Positions 25,308-33,399 of a stretch of DNA of 50,373 nucleotides are shown in pieces; positions within the stretch are counted from its first letter, which is position 1, and each line of letters starts with the position of its first letter. A model generated the notes under the pieces. The model was not told the origin of the DNA. It ran no database searches and was given only the letters and a program-made list of their open reading frames with translations. The position numbers and the translations under genes were made by a program. Source of the DNA: Desulfitibacter sp. BRH_c19 (GTDB lineage: Bacteria; Bacillota; DSM-16504; Desulfitibacterales; Desulfitibacteraceae); contig LOER01000018.1 in assembly GCA_001515945.1 (NCBI GenBank), positions 1 through 50,373 on the forward strand, written 5' to 3'.

Positions 25308-26865
25308 ATGGATAAATGAAACAGTAGATTTTTGTATTGTTGGAGCAGGGGCAGCAGGCAGCGTCCTTGCAAAGGAGCTTAGTGAGGATGGATTTTCTGT
25401 TGTTCTTCTTGAAGCTGGGCCTTTAATGGATCCTCAAAGTGAATGGGTAAGTGACGAAGTTGAAATGAACAGTATGCTTGCCTGGAATGATTTACGAATA
25501 GTGGAAGGGAAAAACCCCCTTAAAATGGGTCATAATAACTCTGGAAAGGGTGTGGGAGGAGGTACTAATCATTTTTCTGGAGTTTCATTAAGATTTCATC
25601 CATCTGATTTTAAAGTTAAATCAAAAGATGGAGTAGCAGAGGACTGGCCAATTGGGTATAAAGATTTAGAGCCATATTATACAATTCTGGAAAAAGAAAT
25701 AGGGGTCTCAGGTCCAAAGCATTTTCCGTGGGGAGCCTTTAATGGTCCATATCCTCTTCCTCAGAGGAATCCAGTAAATGCGGTGGCAGAGGTATTCATG
25801 GTAGGATGTGAGAGATTAGGTATACGAAGCTCGGTGGTACCATTAGCCATACTATCTATGCCACACAATGATAGGCCGCCGTGTACCAATAGGGGCTTCT
25901 GCAATCAGGGGTGTATACCCAATGCTAAGTTTAGCACCCTGATAACATATGCTAGATGGGCAGAAAATGCTGGTGCTGAAATAAGGCAAAACTCTATGGC
26001 AACACGGATAGAAACCTCAAAGGGGAAGGTTACTGGTGTGGAATATACCCATGAAGGGAAGGAGATTTTACAAAAGGCAAAAGTTGTCATACTCTCTGCC
26101 TTTGTCATAGAAACACCCAGGTTACTTTTTAATTCCTCAACACCTAAATTTCCTGACGGCTTAGCAAACAGTAGTGGCATGGTAGGGAAAAACTTAATGC
26201 CTCACAGTAGCCATGATATTTATGCAAGATTTGATAAAGAGATACTCCCATATAAAGGAACCCCTGTAATGGCAACAACACAGGATTTTTATGAAACCAA
26301 TGAAAACAACGGCTATGTAAGAGGCTTTTCAATACATTCCCATGGATTTAGACCTGTGGGTTTTGTGAGACAGGTTGCAGGACATTATTTGCTCTATGGG
26401 GAACACTTACGAGAGGTCACCAGAGACTACAATCATTATTCAAGAGTTACCCTAATTGGAGAGGTGTTGCCAAATGAGAAAAACTGCGTTACCCTCGATC
26501 CTAATATAAAAGACAGTTATGGGTTGCCTGTGCCAAGGATAAGTTTCAGCTACGGTGAAAATGATCTGGCAATTATAGAATCAGGAATCGCAAAATGTAA
26601 GGATATTATGGAAGCTGCAGATGGGAAGGTTGAATTTGTAGTTGAAGATAGTGCCCATTTAATGGGAACATGCAGAATGGGAAATGACCCAAAAAACTCT
26701 GTGGTGAATGAGTACTGTCAAAGTCATGATATTCCTAATCTGTTCATATGTGACGCAAGTGTTTTTGTAACTTCTACACCTGCTAACCCAACCTTGACAG
26801 TAATGGCAATCGCTAAAAGAACAGGAGATTATATAAAAGAGAAGGCAAAAATGGGAGACTTATAG
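25300..26865 (+). CDS. GMC-family FAD oxidoreductase
   Basis: 521 residues. The FAD-binding Rossmann motif is at 9-38 (DFCIVGAGAAGSVLAKEL, then VVLLEAG). GVGGGTNHFSG is the second FAD site, and the C-terminal domain carries HLMGTCRMG and DASVFVTSTPANPTLTVMA of the family. Two cysteine motifs (PPCTNRGFCNQGC) resemble those in gluconate/sorbitol dehydrogenase large subunits. It should oxidise a polyol, sugar acid or alcohol and pass electrons to the membrane through its two partners. The substrate cannot be read from sequence. No Tat signal is present. Confidence 0.85.
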   Translation: MSKWINETVDFCIVGAGAAGSVLAKELSEDGFSVVLLEAGPLMDPQSEWVSDEVEMNSMLAWNDLRIVEGKNPLKMGHNNSGKGVGGGTNHFSGVSLRFHPSDFKVKSKDGVAEDWPIGYKDLEPYYTILEKEIGVSGPKHFPWGAFNGPYPLPQRNPVNAVAEVFMVGCERLGIRSSVVPLAILSMPHNDRPPCTNRGFCNQGCIPNAKFSTLITYARWAENAGAEIRQNSMATRIETSKGKVTGVEYTHEGKEILQKAKVVILSAFVIETPRLLFNSSTPKFPDGLANSSGMVGKNLMPHSSHDIYARFDKEILPYKGTPVMATTQDFYETNENNGYVRGFSIHSHGFRPVGFVRQVAGHYLLYGEHLREVTRDYNHYSRVTLIGEVLPNEKNCVTLDPNIKDSYGLPVPRISFSYGENDLAIIESGIAKCKDIMEAADGKVEFVVEDSAHLMGTCRMGNDPKNSVVNEYCQSHDIPNLFICDASVFVTSTPANPTLTVMAIAKRTGDYIKEKAKMGDL

Positions 26866-26926
26866 ACATACTTTGGACATTAGATATTTAATAGAGTAAT
26901 TTACTGAAATAATTTCTGAAAATCTA

Positions 26927-26956
26927 TTGCCAAGGTGTTTGGACATATGGTATACT
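26927..26956 (+). promoter_or_regulatory. Sigma-A promoter before the T-box/symporter unit
   Basis: TTGCCA (26927-26932) and TATACT (26951-26956) are 18 bases apart, just before the T-box leader. Confidence 0.6.
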
Positions 26957-26974
26957 TGCAAACAATCAAACTAT

Positions 26975-27276
26975 ATTTAAAAGTGATGAAAGAGAAAAGT
27001 AGGTAGACTGAAGTCCTTCAGGGATAAGGTGCCATAGACTGGAAGCATCTTTAGGAAAGAGGTATACTGAAGTTCGCTCTTGAGCTGTAGGGTGAAACTG
27101 CTCCGAAAGCAGTAAGTAGTCCGAACCGGATCTTCTCCGTTAAAATGAAGCCAGTATCGGGTAGATATACCCCGTACAGGAAACTCAAGGTGGCTAGATA
27201 TTTTCTAGCTATTAGGGTGGTACCGCGCTAAGCATAAGCTTTTCGTCCCTACAGGATGAAAAGCTTTTTATATTTT
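26975..27276 (+). ncRNA. T-box leader (specifier GUU or UUC)
   Basis: Complete T-box: Stem I with AGTAG opposite GAAGTTCGCTCTT, and T-box AGGGTGGTACCGCG (27214-27227). The terminator is AAGCTTTTC / GATGAAAAGCTT plus T-run (27238-27271). Directly after the GAA, as in the trp leader, the triplet reads GTT (Val). One base later it reads TTC (Phe). The second fits the aromatic genes downstream. A second antiterminator/terminator follows at 27290. Confidence 0.85.
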
Positions 27277-27289
27277 ACCAACAGCTAAC

Positions 27290-27390
27290 GGGTACTGGAC
27301 TAAGGGGGCAACTGTCTAGTTGCTTAAAAGGGTGGTACCGCGGTTAAGAACCGTCCCTCGTTTCATTAGAGGGACGGTTTTTCCTATGTA
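27290..27390 (+). ncRNA. Second, headless T-box antiterminator/terminator
   Basis: A second AGGGTGGTACCGCG (27329-27342) and its own terminator (AACCGTCCCTC / GAGGGACGGTT plus TTTT, 27349-27383) follow the first leader. Only about 50 bases lie in between, too few for a Stem I and specifier. Only the tRNA acceptor-sensing half is present, either decayed or working in series with the first leader. Confidence 0.75.
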
Positions 27391-27395
27391 GGAAA

Positions 27396-27445
27396 GGGGA
27401 CACACCTCAATTACAGGGTGAATTTTGTGTCCGAGGAATGTCCCC
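27396..27445. repeat. REP-like palindromic element, copy 2 (inverted)
   Basis: GGGGACACACCTC and GAGGAATGTCCCC are 24 bases apart. Reverse-complemented, the ends are identical to those at 13801-13850. The inner 24 bases differ. It lies between the T-box terminators and the accessory-protein gene. Confidence 0.75.
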
Positions 27446-27472
27446 AAACTATATTGCTAAGGAGGTGAAAAA

Positions 27473-27580
27473 ATGTTTGGAATATCTGATTGGCAGGTTT
27501 CTATGGCTTATATTTTAACTTTACTATCTGCAATTTTATGCGTTGTTTACGGAGTTGTTAAGTGGAATAGTGACAATTAA
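27473..27580 (+). CDS. Symporter small accessory protein
   Basis: 35 residues with one membrane segment (about 12-29, AYILTLLSAILCVVYGVV). The N-terminus MFGISDWQ and the tail KWNSDN match the small accessory proteins that precede SSS-family symporters in Firmicutes. GGAGGTG lies 6 bases before ATG. The symporter gene starts 73 bases later. Probably a subunit or stabiliser of that transporter. Confidence 0.72.
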   Translation: MFGISDWQVSMAYILTLLSAILCVVYGVVKWNSDN

Positions 27581-27653
27581 ACAAAATTTTAGTTTTAAGC
27601 TTTTATTCTGACTACTGAATCCTGTATTCTAAACTGAGAAAGGAAGGGTTAAT

Positions 27654-29240
27654 ATGAACAATATTTTGCTATATGGTTTAATTATTCTTTATCTAGCTAT
27701 TGTCGCTGGTTTAACGTACTTGGCTTACAGCCGAACAAAGAGCTCCAAGGACTACTTAATTGCTGGGGGAAACGCTCATCCATTTTTGATGGCAATGGCC
27801 TATGGTTCAACTTTCATTAGTACTTCCGCCATTATAGGGTTTGGTGGTGCGGCAGCACTTTTTGGGATGGGTATGATGTGGCTGGCATTTCTAAATATAT
27901 TTGTGGGTATTTTCTTAGCATTCATTCTTTTTGGGAAGCCTACATTGCGCTTAAGCAAAGAATTAAATGTGAGTACTTTTCCTGAGCTTTTGGGTAAAAG
28001 ATATGACTCAAAATTTATTCAACAATACGCAGCGGTGATCATCTCGCTGACAATGCCCTTGTATGCAGCTGCAGTAATGATAGGGGCAGCTTGGTTTTTA
28101 CAACTTGTATTAGATGTGCCATACAGCACTACAGTATGGATTTTTGGAATAATAGTAGGAATTTATGTTATGACTGGTGGACTTAAAGGGGTATTTTACA
28201 ACGATGCTTTTCAAGGAACTTTAATGTTTGTGGGTATGTTCATTCTTTTAATTGCTACGTACATTCAATTAGGTGGAGTTACAAATGCGCATATGGCATT
28301 AACAAATCTAGCACACTTGGTCCCAGAAAACCTTGTTGCCCAGGGGCATCAGGGATGGACTCAAATGCCAAAGTTTATTTCAGAACAGTGGTGGGTCTTA
28401 GTTTCAACCTTAGTTCTTGGAGTAGGGATAGGCGTCTTGGCTCAGCCGCAGTTGATTGTACGCTATATGACTGTCAAAGGTCCCAAGGAATTAAACAGGG
28501 CAGTAGCCATTGGTGGAGTATTTATCATTATGATGACTGGTGTAGCTTTTTTGGTAGGTTCTTTGACAAATGTGTATTTTCATCAAAACCTAGGACAAAT
28601 ATCCCTAGCTGCCTCTGTTGATCCAGTCACTAATGTGGCAAATATAGATAGAATAATTCCTCTTTATATAAATATGGCTATGCCGGAATGGTTTTCATAT
28701 TTGCTGCTTCTAACACTTCTGGCAGCAGCGATGTCAACCTTGAGCGGGCAATTTCATGCTATTGGAACGTCAATAAGCCATGATCTTTATAAATCTTCAG
28801 GTTTACTAGGTCACAGGGGAGGTATAATAGTCGCTTTATTGGCAACTGTATGGTTATGCTTTAAACTTCCCCCTAGCATTATTGCGATTTCAACGGCCAT
28901 GTTTTTTGGGATATGTGCATCAACCTTCTTGCCAGCTTATAGTGCAGCTCTTTTCTGGAAAAAGGCAACAAGATCAGGTGCTATAGCAAGCATGATAGTG
29001 GGTTCATTTGCAAATATTCTTTATATGATGTTTATCCATGCCAAAGAAGCTAATGCTATAGGCATAAGTAAAGCTCTATTTGATAAAAGCACTTTACTTA
29101 GTTCTCCCTGGACTGTGGTTGACCCAATGCTTGTAAGTCTTCCTATTGCGGCTTTTACCCTGGTGGTTGTTAGTCTTTTAACCCAGGAGCAGGAAAGTGA
29201 TGTAACACAAAAAACAGCTTTAGCAAAGAGTAATGCTTGA
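27654..29240 (+). CDS. Sodium/solute symporter (SSS family)
   Basis: 528 residues with about 13 membrane segments. Family marks include SKDYLIAGG after segment 1, a GGLKGVFYNDAFQG stretch in segments 5-6 and LAAAMSTLSGQFHAIGTSISHDLY near segment 8-9. Takes up an organic solute with Na+. The T-box leader points to an amino acid or its derivative. The downstream arylacetate-CoA ligase suggests an aromatic amino acid or aryl acid, which is inference. Start ATG 27654 follows GAAAGGAAGGG. The preceding small accessory protein supports the call. Confidence 0.85.
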   Translation: MNNILLYGLIILYLAIVAGLTYLAYSRTKSSKDYLIAGGNAHPFLMAMAYGSTFISTSAIIGFGGAAALFGMGMMWLAFLNIFVGIFLAFILFGKPTLRLSKELNVSTFPELLGKRYDSKFIQQYAAVIISLTMPLYAAAVMIGAAWFLQLVLDVPYSTTVWIFGIIVGIYVMTGGLKGVFYNDAFQGTLMFVGMFILLIATYIQLGGVTNAHMALTNLAHLVPENLVAQGHQGWTQMPKFISEQWWVLVSTLVLGVGIGVLAQPQLIVRYMTVKGPKELNRAVAIGGVFIIMMTGVAFLVGSLTNVYFHQNLGQISLAASVDPVTNVANIDRIIPLYINMAMPEWFSYLLLLTLLAAAMSTLSGQFHAIGTSISHDLYKSSGLLGHRGGIIVALLATVWLCFKLPPSIIAISTAMFFGICASTFLPAYSAALFWKKATRSGAIASMIVGSFANILYMMFIHAKEANAIGISKALFDKSTLLSSPWTVVDPMLVSLPIAAFTLVVVSLLTQEQESDVTQKTALAKSNA

Positions 29241-29385
29241 AATTAATGCTTTAGTAACCAATAAACAAAGCTTGTTGACCGCCAATAGAACAAGAAATTT
29301 CCAGCAAAGTTAATATAACCTATTGAATTATAGTGATATATTGATGATAATTGAGGAAAGTTCATTCATATAAGGCGGGCTGGAA

Positions 29386-30303
29386 GTGGATAAAAGTAAA
29401 CTAGGTATAATAATTACAGGATTATCAGCAGCGGGATTTGGCTCCATGGCAATATTTGCTAAGATTGCCTATGCGCATGGTTCCAATGTAATAACAGTAT
29501 TAGCTATCCGTTTTGTGGCAGCAAGTCTACTGTTTTTATTAATAATGAAAGTATCAAACACACCTTGGAGTATAAAGAGAAGGCAGTTATTATACTTAAT
29601 TGGACTTGGTGCAGCGGGTTATGGTGTTCTGTCAAATTTGTTTTTCTATGGGGTGTCTTTGATACCTGCTTCAGTAGCTAGCCTTGTTTTGTATACTTAT
29701 CCGACAATTGTCTGCATAATGGCCTACTTGCTAGGTGATGAAAAAATGTATCCCAAAAAAGTCATTGCCCTAATTGTATCAGGAGTGGGTTTAATACTTG
29801 TACTAGGACCAACCTTTGAAAATTTAAATATTAGGGGAGTTATTTCAGTTCTTGCGACAGCAGTACTTTATGCATTGTATATTGTAATGAGTAATAGGGT
29901 ACTAAAAGAGGTTCATTGGCTGCCCAGTTCCACCATTGTTACTTTATCTGCAGCTGGATTTTTCACTATAGGAGGCAGTATTACTGGCAAGATAGATTAT
30001 TCAGTATCAGGCGTTGTTTTACTTAGTGCACTGGGAATAGCACTTTTTTCAACTGTATTAGCTATCGGGGGCCTCTATGCTGGGATTAGCATGATTGGTC
30101 CGTCTAAGGTAGCTATAGTGAGTACTTTTGAGCCAGTTGTGACAATAGTTTTGGCAGCTATTATTTTCTCAGAAGTCCTAGCTGTAGAGCAGTTTTTAGG
30201 CGGAACTCTCATACTTGTGTCAATTATTATATTGCAGTTATCAAGAGATCAAAAGTGGCAAACTAATAGATTGGAAGAAATAGAGAGAACAGAAGAGCAG
30301 TAA
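29386..30303 (+). CDS. EamA/DMT-family transporter
   Basis: 305 residues, ten membrane segments in two EamA repeats (about 5-135 and 150-285). Conserved features are GFGSMAIFAKIAY near the start, the LYTYPTIVCIMAYLLGDE loop of repeat 1 and STFEPVVTIVLAAIIFSE of repeat 2. Usually an exporter of amino acids or metabolites. Start is GTG 29386 after GGGCTGGAAG. It lies between the symporter and the arylacetate-CoA ligase gene, so it may export an aromatic metabolite (inference). Confidence 0.85.
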   Translation: MDKSKLGIIITGLSAAGFGSMAIFAKIAYAHGSNVITVLAIRFVAASLLFLLIMKVSNTPWSIKRRQLLYLIGLGAAGYGVLSNLFFYGVSLIPASVASLVLYTYPTIVCIMAYLLGDEKMYPKKVIALIVSGVGLILVLGPTFENLNIRGVISVLATAVLYALYIVMSNRVLKEVHWLPSSTIVTLSAAGFFTIGGSITGKIDYSVSGVVLLSALGIALFSTVLAIGGLYAGISMIGPSKVAIVSTFEPVVTIVLAAIIFSEVLAVEQFLGGTLILVSIIILQLSRDQKWQTNRLEEIERTEEQ

Positions 30304-30339
30304 TAACAAGCACTAATTTGCTTATAGGAGGTAAAAATT

Positions 30340-31638
30340 ATGTATTGGAATGAAAAATATGAATGCCTAACAAGAAATGAACTACAGCATTTACAATTAG
30401 AAAGATTAAAACAAACCCTTGAAAGAGCCTATCACAATGTAAATCATTATAGAAAAACAATGCAAACAGCAGGTGTGGAACCTAAGGATTTAAAAACCCT
30501 GGAGGATCTGCAAAAATTTCCGTTTACCAGAAAGACAGATTTAAGGGATAACTATCCATATGGAATGTTTGCCGTTAATTTGAGTGAGGTTGTAAGAATT
30601 CATTCCTCATCAGGTACTACAGGAAAGCCCACGGTTGTTGGATATACAAGAAATGATATTAATAACTGGTCAGAGCTTATGGCACGTTCTCTTATGAGCG
30701 CTGGAGCACAAAAAGAGGATGTCATTCAAAATGCTTATGGATATGGTTTATTTACAGGGGGTCTTGGTGTACATTATGGTGCAGAGAAAATTGGCGCGTC
30801 CATAATTCCCATTTCAGGTGGTAATACTAAAAGACAGGTAATGATAATGAAGGACTATGGAAGTACTATAATAACCTGTACACCATCCTATGCCTTATTT
30901 ATAGCTGAAGTTATAGAGGAAATGGGATTAGGGCCTGAGGACTTTAAATTAAAGGCAGGAATATTTGGAGCTGAGCCCTGGTCGGAGAATATGCGCAAGG
31001 AAATTGAGCAGAGATTAGGAATATTAGCAATTGATATATATGGGCTTAGTGAAATAATAGGCCCAGGTGTGGCAGTTGAGTGTAAGCATAAAAATGGTTT
31101 ACACGTTATGGAGGATCATTTTATTGTTGAAATTATAAACCCTGAAACAGGGGAAGTGCTTCCACCTGGAGAAAGAGGGGAGCTTGTATTTACTTCTCTC
31201 ACCAAAGAAGCATTGCCTATTATACGGTATCGAACTGGAGATATTTCCAGGTTAATTATAGAAGAATGTGAATGCGGCAGGACAAGTGTTAAGATAGGTA
31301 GAATTGAAGGTAGAACAGATGACATGCTAATTATTAGGGGTGTAAATGTTTTCCCATCGCAGATAGAGCACGTTCTCCTGGAAATTGGCGAAACAGAGCC
31401 TCATTATATATTAGTTGTAGATAGAATTGGTAGCTTGGATATATTAGAGGTTCAGGTTGAGGTTTCTGAGAAAATGTTTTCTGATGAAGTAAGGCAGCTT
31501 GAGGTAATAAGTAAAAAAATTAGAAATGAAATAGAAAGTGTTCTTGGAGTTTCTGTAACAGTAAAACTAGTAGAACCAAAGAAAATAGCTAGAAGTGAAG
31601 GAAAGGCTCAAAGGGTTATTGATAAGAGAAAAATATAA
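30340..31638 (+). CDS. Phenylacetate-CoA ligase family protein (1)
   Basis: 432 residues. AMP-forming ligase that activates phenylacetate or a similar arylacetate with ATP and CoA. The P-loop [14 protein letters not shown] (about 87-100), [27 protein letters not shown] and the C-terminal [10 protein letters not shown] and [19 protein letters not shown] are all present. GGAGG precedes ATG. The ACT gene follows after 9 bases. In aromatic amino acid fermenters such pairs often sit beside indolepyruvate:ferredoxin oxidoreductase genes, which are not in this window. Paralogue of the gene at 33399. Confidence 0.9.
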   Translation: MYWNEKYECLTRNELQHLQLERLKQTLERAYHNVNHYRKTMQTAGVEPKDLKTLEDLQKFPFTRKTDLRDNYPYGMFAVNLSEVVRIHSSSGTTGKPTVVGYTRNDINNWSELMARSLMSAGAQKEDVIQNAYGYGLFTGGLGVHYGAEKIGASIIPISGGNTKRQVMIMKDYGSTIITCTPSYALFIAEVIEEMGLGPEDFKLKAGIFGAEPWSENMRKEIEQRLGILAIDIYGLSEIIGPGVAVECKHKNGLHVMEDHFIVEIINPETGEVLPPGERGELVFTSLTKEALPIIRYRTGDISRLIIEECECGRTSVKIGRIEGRTDDMLIIRGVNVFPSQIEHVLLEIGETEPHYILVVDRIGSLDILEVQVEVSEKMFSDEVRQLEVISKKIRNEIESVLGVSVTVKLVEPKKIARSEGKAQRVIDKRKI

Positions 31639-31647
31639 GGAGGAATT

Positions 31648-32103
31648 TTGATGGTTGTAAAACAAATATCAGTTTTTCTAGAAAATACACCTGGCCGTTT
31701 AAGGGCAGTAACCTCTGCTCTGGCAGAAAACAAAATAAATATTAGAGCTCTTAATTTAGCTGACACTTCAGATTTTGGGGTTCTTAGGCTAATAGTAGAT
31801 AAGCCAGAGTTAGCAGTAATAATACTTAAGGAAAAGAATTTTACTGTAAAATTGGCAGATGTAATCGCAGTTGAAATGGATGATACACCTGGAGGACTTG
31901 ATGCAGTTTTGAATATATTAGATGAAAGAAAAGTTAATATTGAGTATATGTATGCCTTTATGGGTGCAAAACCAAGGAAGGCACTTGTAATCTTTAGAGT
32001 TGATAATCTAGAAGAAGCTGCTGAAGGTTTAAAGGAAAAAGGCATACGTTTGATTATTACCGAGGAAGAAGCAGCAGACTTAATTTATTACTGCTGGGAT
32101 TGA
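31648..32103 (+). CDS. Tandem ACT-domain protein
   Basis: 151 residues with two ACT folds (about 1-68 and 70-140). The first begins QISVFLENTPGRL, the second VEMDDTPGGLDAVL. ACT domains bind amino acids, and this stand-alone form commonly accompanies arylacetate-CoA ligases. A role as amino-acid sensor for the ligase or for aromatic metabolism is likely. GGAGG ribosome-binding site 8 bases upstream. A terminator follows at 32129, so it ends the transcript that starts at 26927. Confidence 0.88.
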   Translation: MMVVKQISVFLENTPGRLRAVTSALAENKINIRALNLADTSDFGVLRLIVDKPELAVIILKEKNFTVKLADVIAVEMDDTPGGLDAVLNILDERKVNIEYMYAFMGAKPRKALVIFRVDNLEEAAEGLKEKGIRLIITEEEAADLIYYCWD

Positions 32104-32128
32104 AAACAGAATAATATGTTATAAAGGG

Positions 32129-32160
32129 GCCTTTGCTTTTAGAGCAGAGGCTTATTTTTA
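32129..32160 (+). terminator. Terminator after the ACT gene
   Basis: GCCTTTGCT / AGCAGAGGC form a 9-bp stem with one G-T pair, then TTATTTTT. A repeat element starts at the end of the T-run. Confidence 0.8.
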
Positions 32161-32325
32161 TACTATCAGAAAGAAGTATAAGTTCAAACAAAGTAGATAG
32201 TATTCACAAAGACTAAGGCTTCCGCCTACGTCTAAGGACTTGGCGCACTATAGTACTGGTATTTCTACTCATCGCAAAAGGCACAATGCTAGAACTACTG
32301 GCGCAAACCAAGTTTTGTTTTATAC
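32161..32325. repeat. MITE-like ~106-bp element, copy 1, with nested insertion
   Basis: Shares with 42677-42780 the blocks TACTATCAG, AAGTATAA, CAAACAA, GTAGATAGTATTCACAAAG and ACTAAGGCTT, then CGTCTAAGGACTTGGCG and CCAAGTTTTGTTTTATACT. The final hairpin is interrupted at 32248-32305 by a 52-base insert plus duplicated GGCGCA. The element directly abuts the ACT terminator. Confidence 0.82.
32248..32305. mobile_element. 52-bp insertion with GGCGCA duplication inside the repeat
   Basis: GGCGCA occurs at 32242-32247 and 32300-32305 around 52 extra bases that the sister copies lack. Removing 58 bases restores the CTTGGCGCAA...CCAAG hairpin seen at 34906. The ends are weakly inverted (AGTA..TTCTA / TAGAA.TACT). 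Confidence 0.6.
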
Positions 32326-32408
32326 TCATATCTGCCTTTAAATAGGGTTGCTTATGTGATATTCTAATGGGGTACCGTACTAAAAATTTAGGTGTTTGGA
32401 GTGTTAAT

Positions 32409-33149
32409 ATGAAAATCTGTCCCCAATGCACAAGTGACAGCCATGAGAGAACCTCATCTACAGGTTTGAGGGTGGTAGGTTGTATTGTTCTCCTTTTTAT
32501 ACCCTATGGTTTTTTTATTTGCTGGGTGCCGTTTGTTTTACCACACAAATTCCTGTGTAATGTATGTGGTTATCATGGGAAGGAAGAGGAGCTTCTTAAT
32601 TTAGATTGGCGAGAAAGTGAGGAGTTAAAAGGCCAGCATAGAGAATTACATGAAAAACTACAGCCGGTTAAGGACATGTGGGTACAAGATACAAAGCAAA
32701 ATTCCTATAAAGTAATACATGGCAAGGGGCAGTATCTTTTATTAAAGGTTTTGGAAAATAACATAGTACCATATCGTATCGTTGGCTATGACAAAGATAC
32801 TGATCCAAAAAGAATAATGATTAAAGATAACCTTGTAGAAAATTTTAACGTTACTTCATCTATTTCCAAAATCATTGATAAGAGTAATGTTCAGGTAAAT
32901 GATTTTGGTAAAACCATCTTGTTGGATGAGGAAGTTACTAAATTTTTTAGCTGCAATGTAGAAGAGTTCTCACAATGGTTAAATGAGCAAGCAAAAGTAG
33001 CACTATTGATAGATATAGAGGTTTTACCCAATACTGAAAGAACAATTATTGAAGGTAAAAATGGCTATTCTAATAAGAGTACTCTCTTTACAAATGAAAA
33101 TGAAGAAGAAGCATCAGATTCTAAGAAGTATAATGACTTCCACGTATAA
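32409..33149 (+). CDS. Zinc-ribbon membrane-anchored hypothetical protein
   Basis: 246 residues. The N-terminal zinc ribbon has CPQC (about 4-7) and CNVC (about 52-55), split by one membrane segment (about 20-45). A cytoplasmic or external domain of about 190 residues with no recognised family follows. ATG 32409 is preferred to 32367 because TTGGAG lies 6 bases before it and MKICPQC starts directly with the zinc ligand. The C-terminus is acidic (NENEEEASDSKK). It stands alone between two units. Confidence 0.6.
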   Translation: MKICPQCTSDSHERTSSTGLRVVGCIVLLFIPYGFFICWVPFVLPHKFLCNVCGYHGKEEELLNLDWRESEELKGQHRELHEKLQPVKDMWVQDTKQNSYKVIHGKGQYLLLKVLENNIVPYRIVGYDKDTDPKRIMIKDNLVENFNVTSSISKIIDKSNVQVNDFGKTILLDEEVTKFFSCNVEEFSQWLNEQAKVALLIDIEVLPNTERTIIEGKNGYSNKSTLFTNENEEEASDSKKYNDFHV

Positions 33150-33228
33150 TGAGGAAACAAATGCCTAGGAGAAAGGATAAAAAAATCTAAACTAAAACAG
33201 GATTTTTTAGTTTTAAGTTGAATATAAT

Positions 33229-33271
33229 TTAGTTAATGACCTTAAGCGCGAGTCTTGGGGTCATTAACTAA
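33229..33271. promoter_or_regulatory. Perfect 13-bp inverted repeat upstream of the second ligase
   Basis: TTAGTTAATGACC (33229-33241) and GGTCATTAACTAA (33259-33271) are exact inverted repeats 17 bases apart, without a T-run. It may be a regulator-binding site or an mRNA hairpin for the ligase gene at 33399. Confidence 0.5.
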
Positions 33272-33318
33272 TAACTTTCAGATAATAACTTAATATGTAG
33301 AATGGAAGGATGGTAGGA

Positions 33319-33399
33319 ATGAAATTTGATATTTTCAGTCATCTCCAAGAGGTTTTTGGCCAAAGACATTTAAAAGCCAAAATGGAGGTGACTAACTAA
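33319..33399 (+). CDS. Possible 26-aa upstream ORF coupled to the ligase gene
   Basis: An ATG 11 bases after GGAAGG opens 26 codons (KFDIFSHLQEVFGQRHLKAK). The TAA overlaps the ligase ATG (TAATG). The ligase ribosome-binding site GGAGGTG lies within its last codons. It may be a coupling ORF or a remnant. Confidence 0.35.
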   Translation: MKFDIFSHLQEVFGQRHLKAKMEVTN

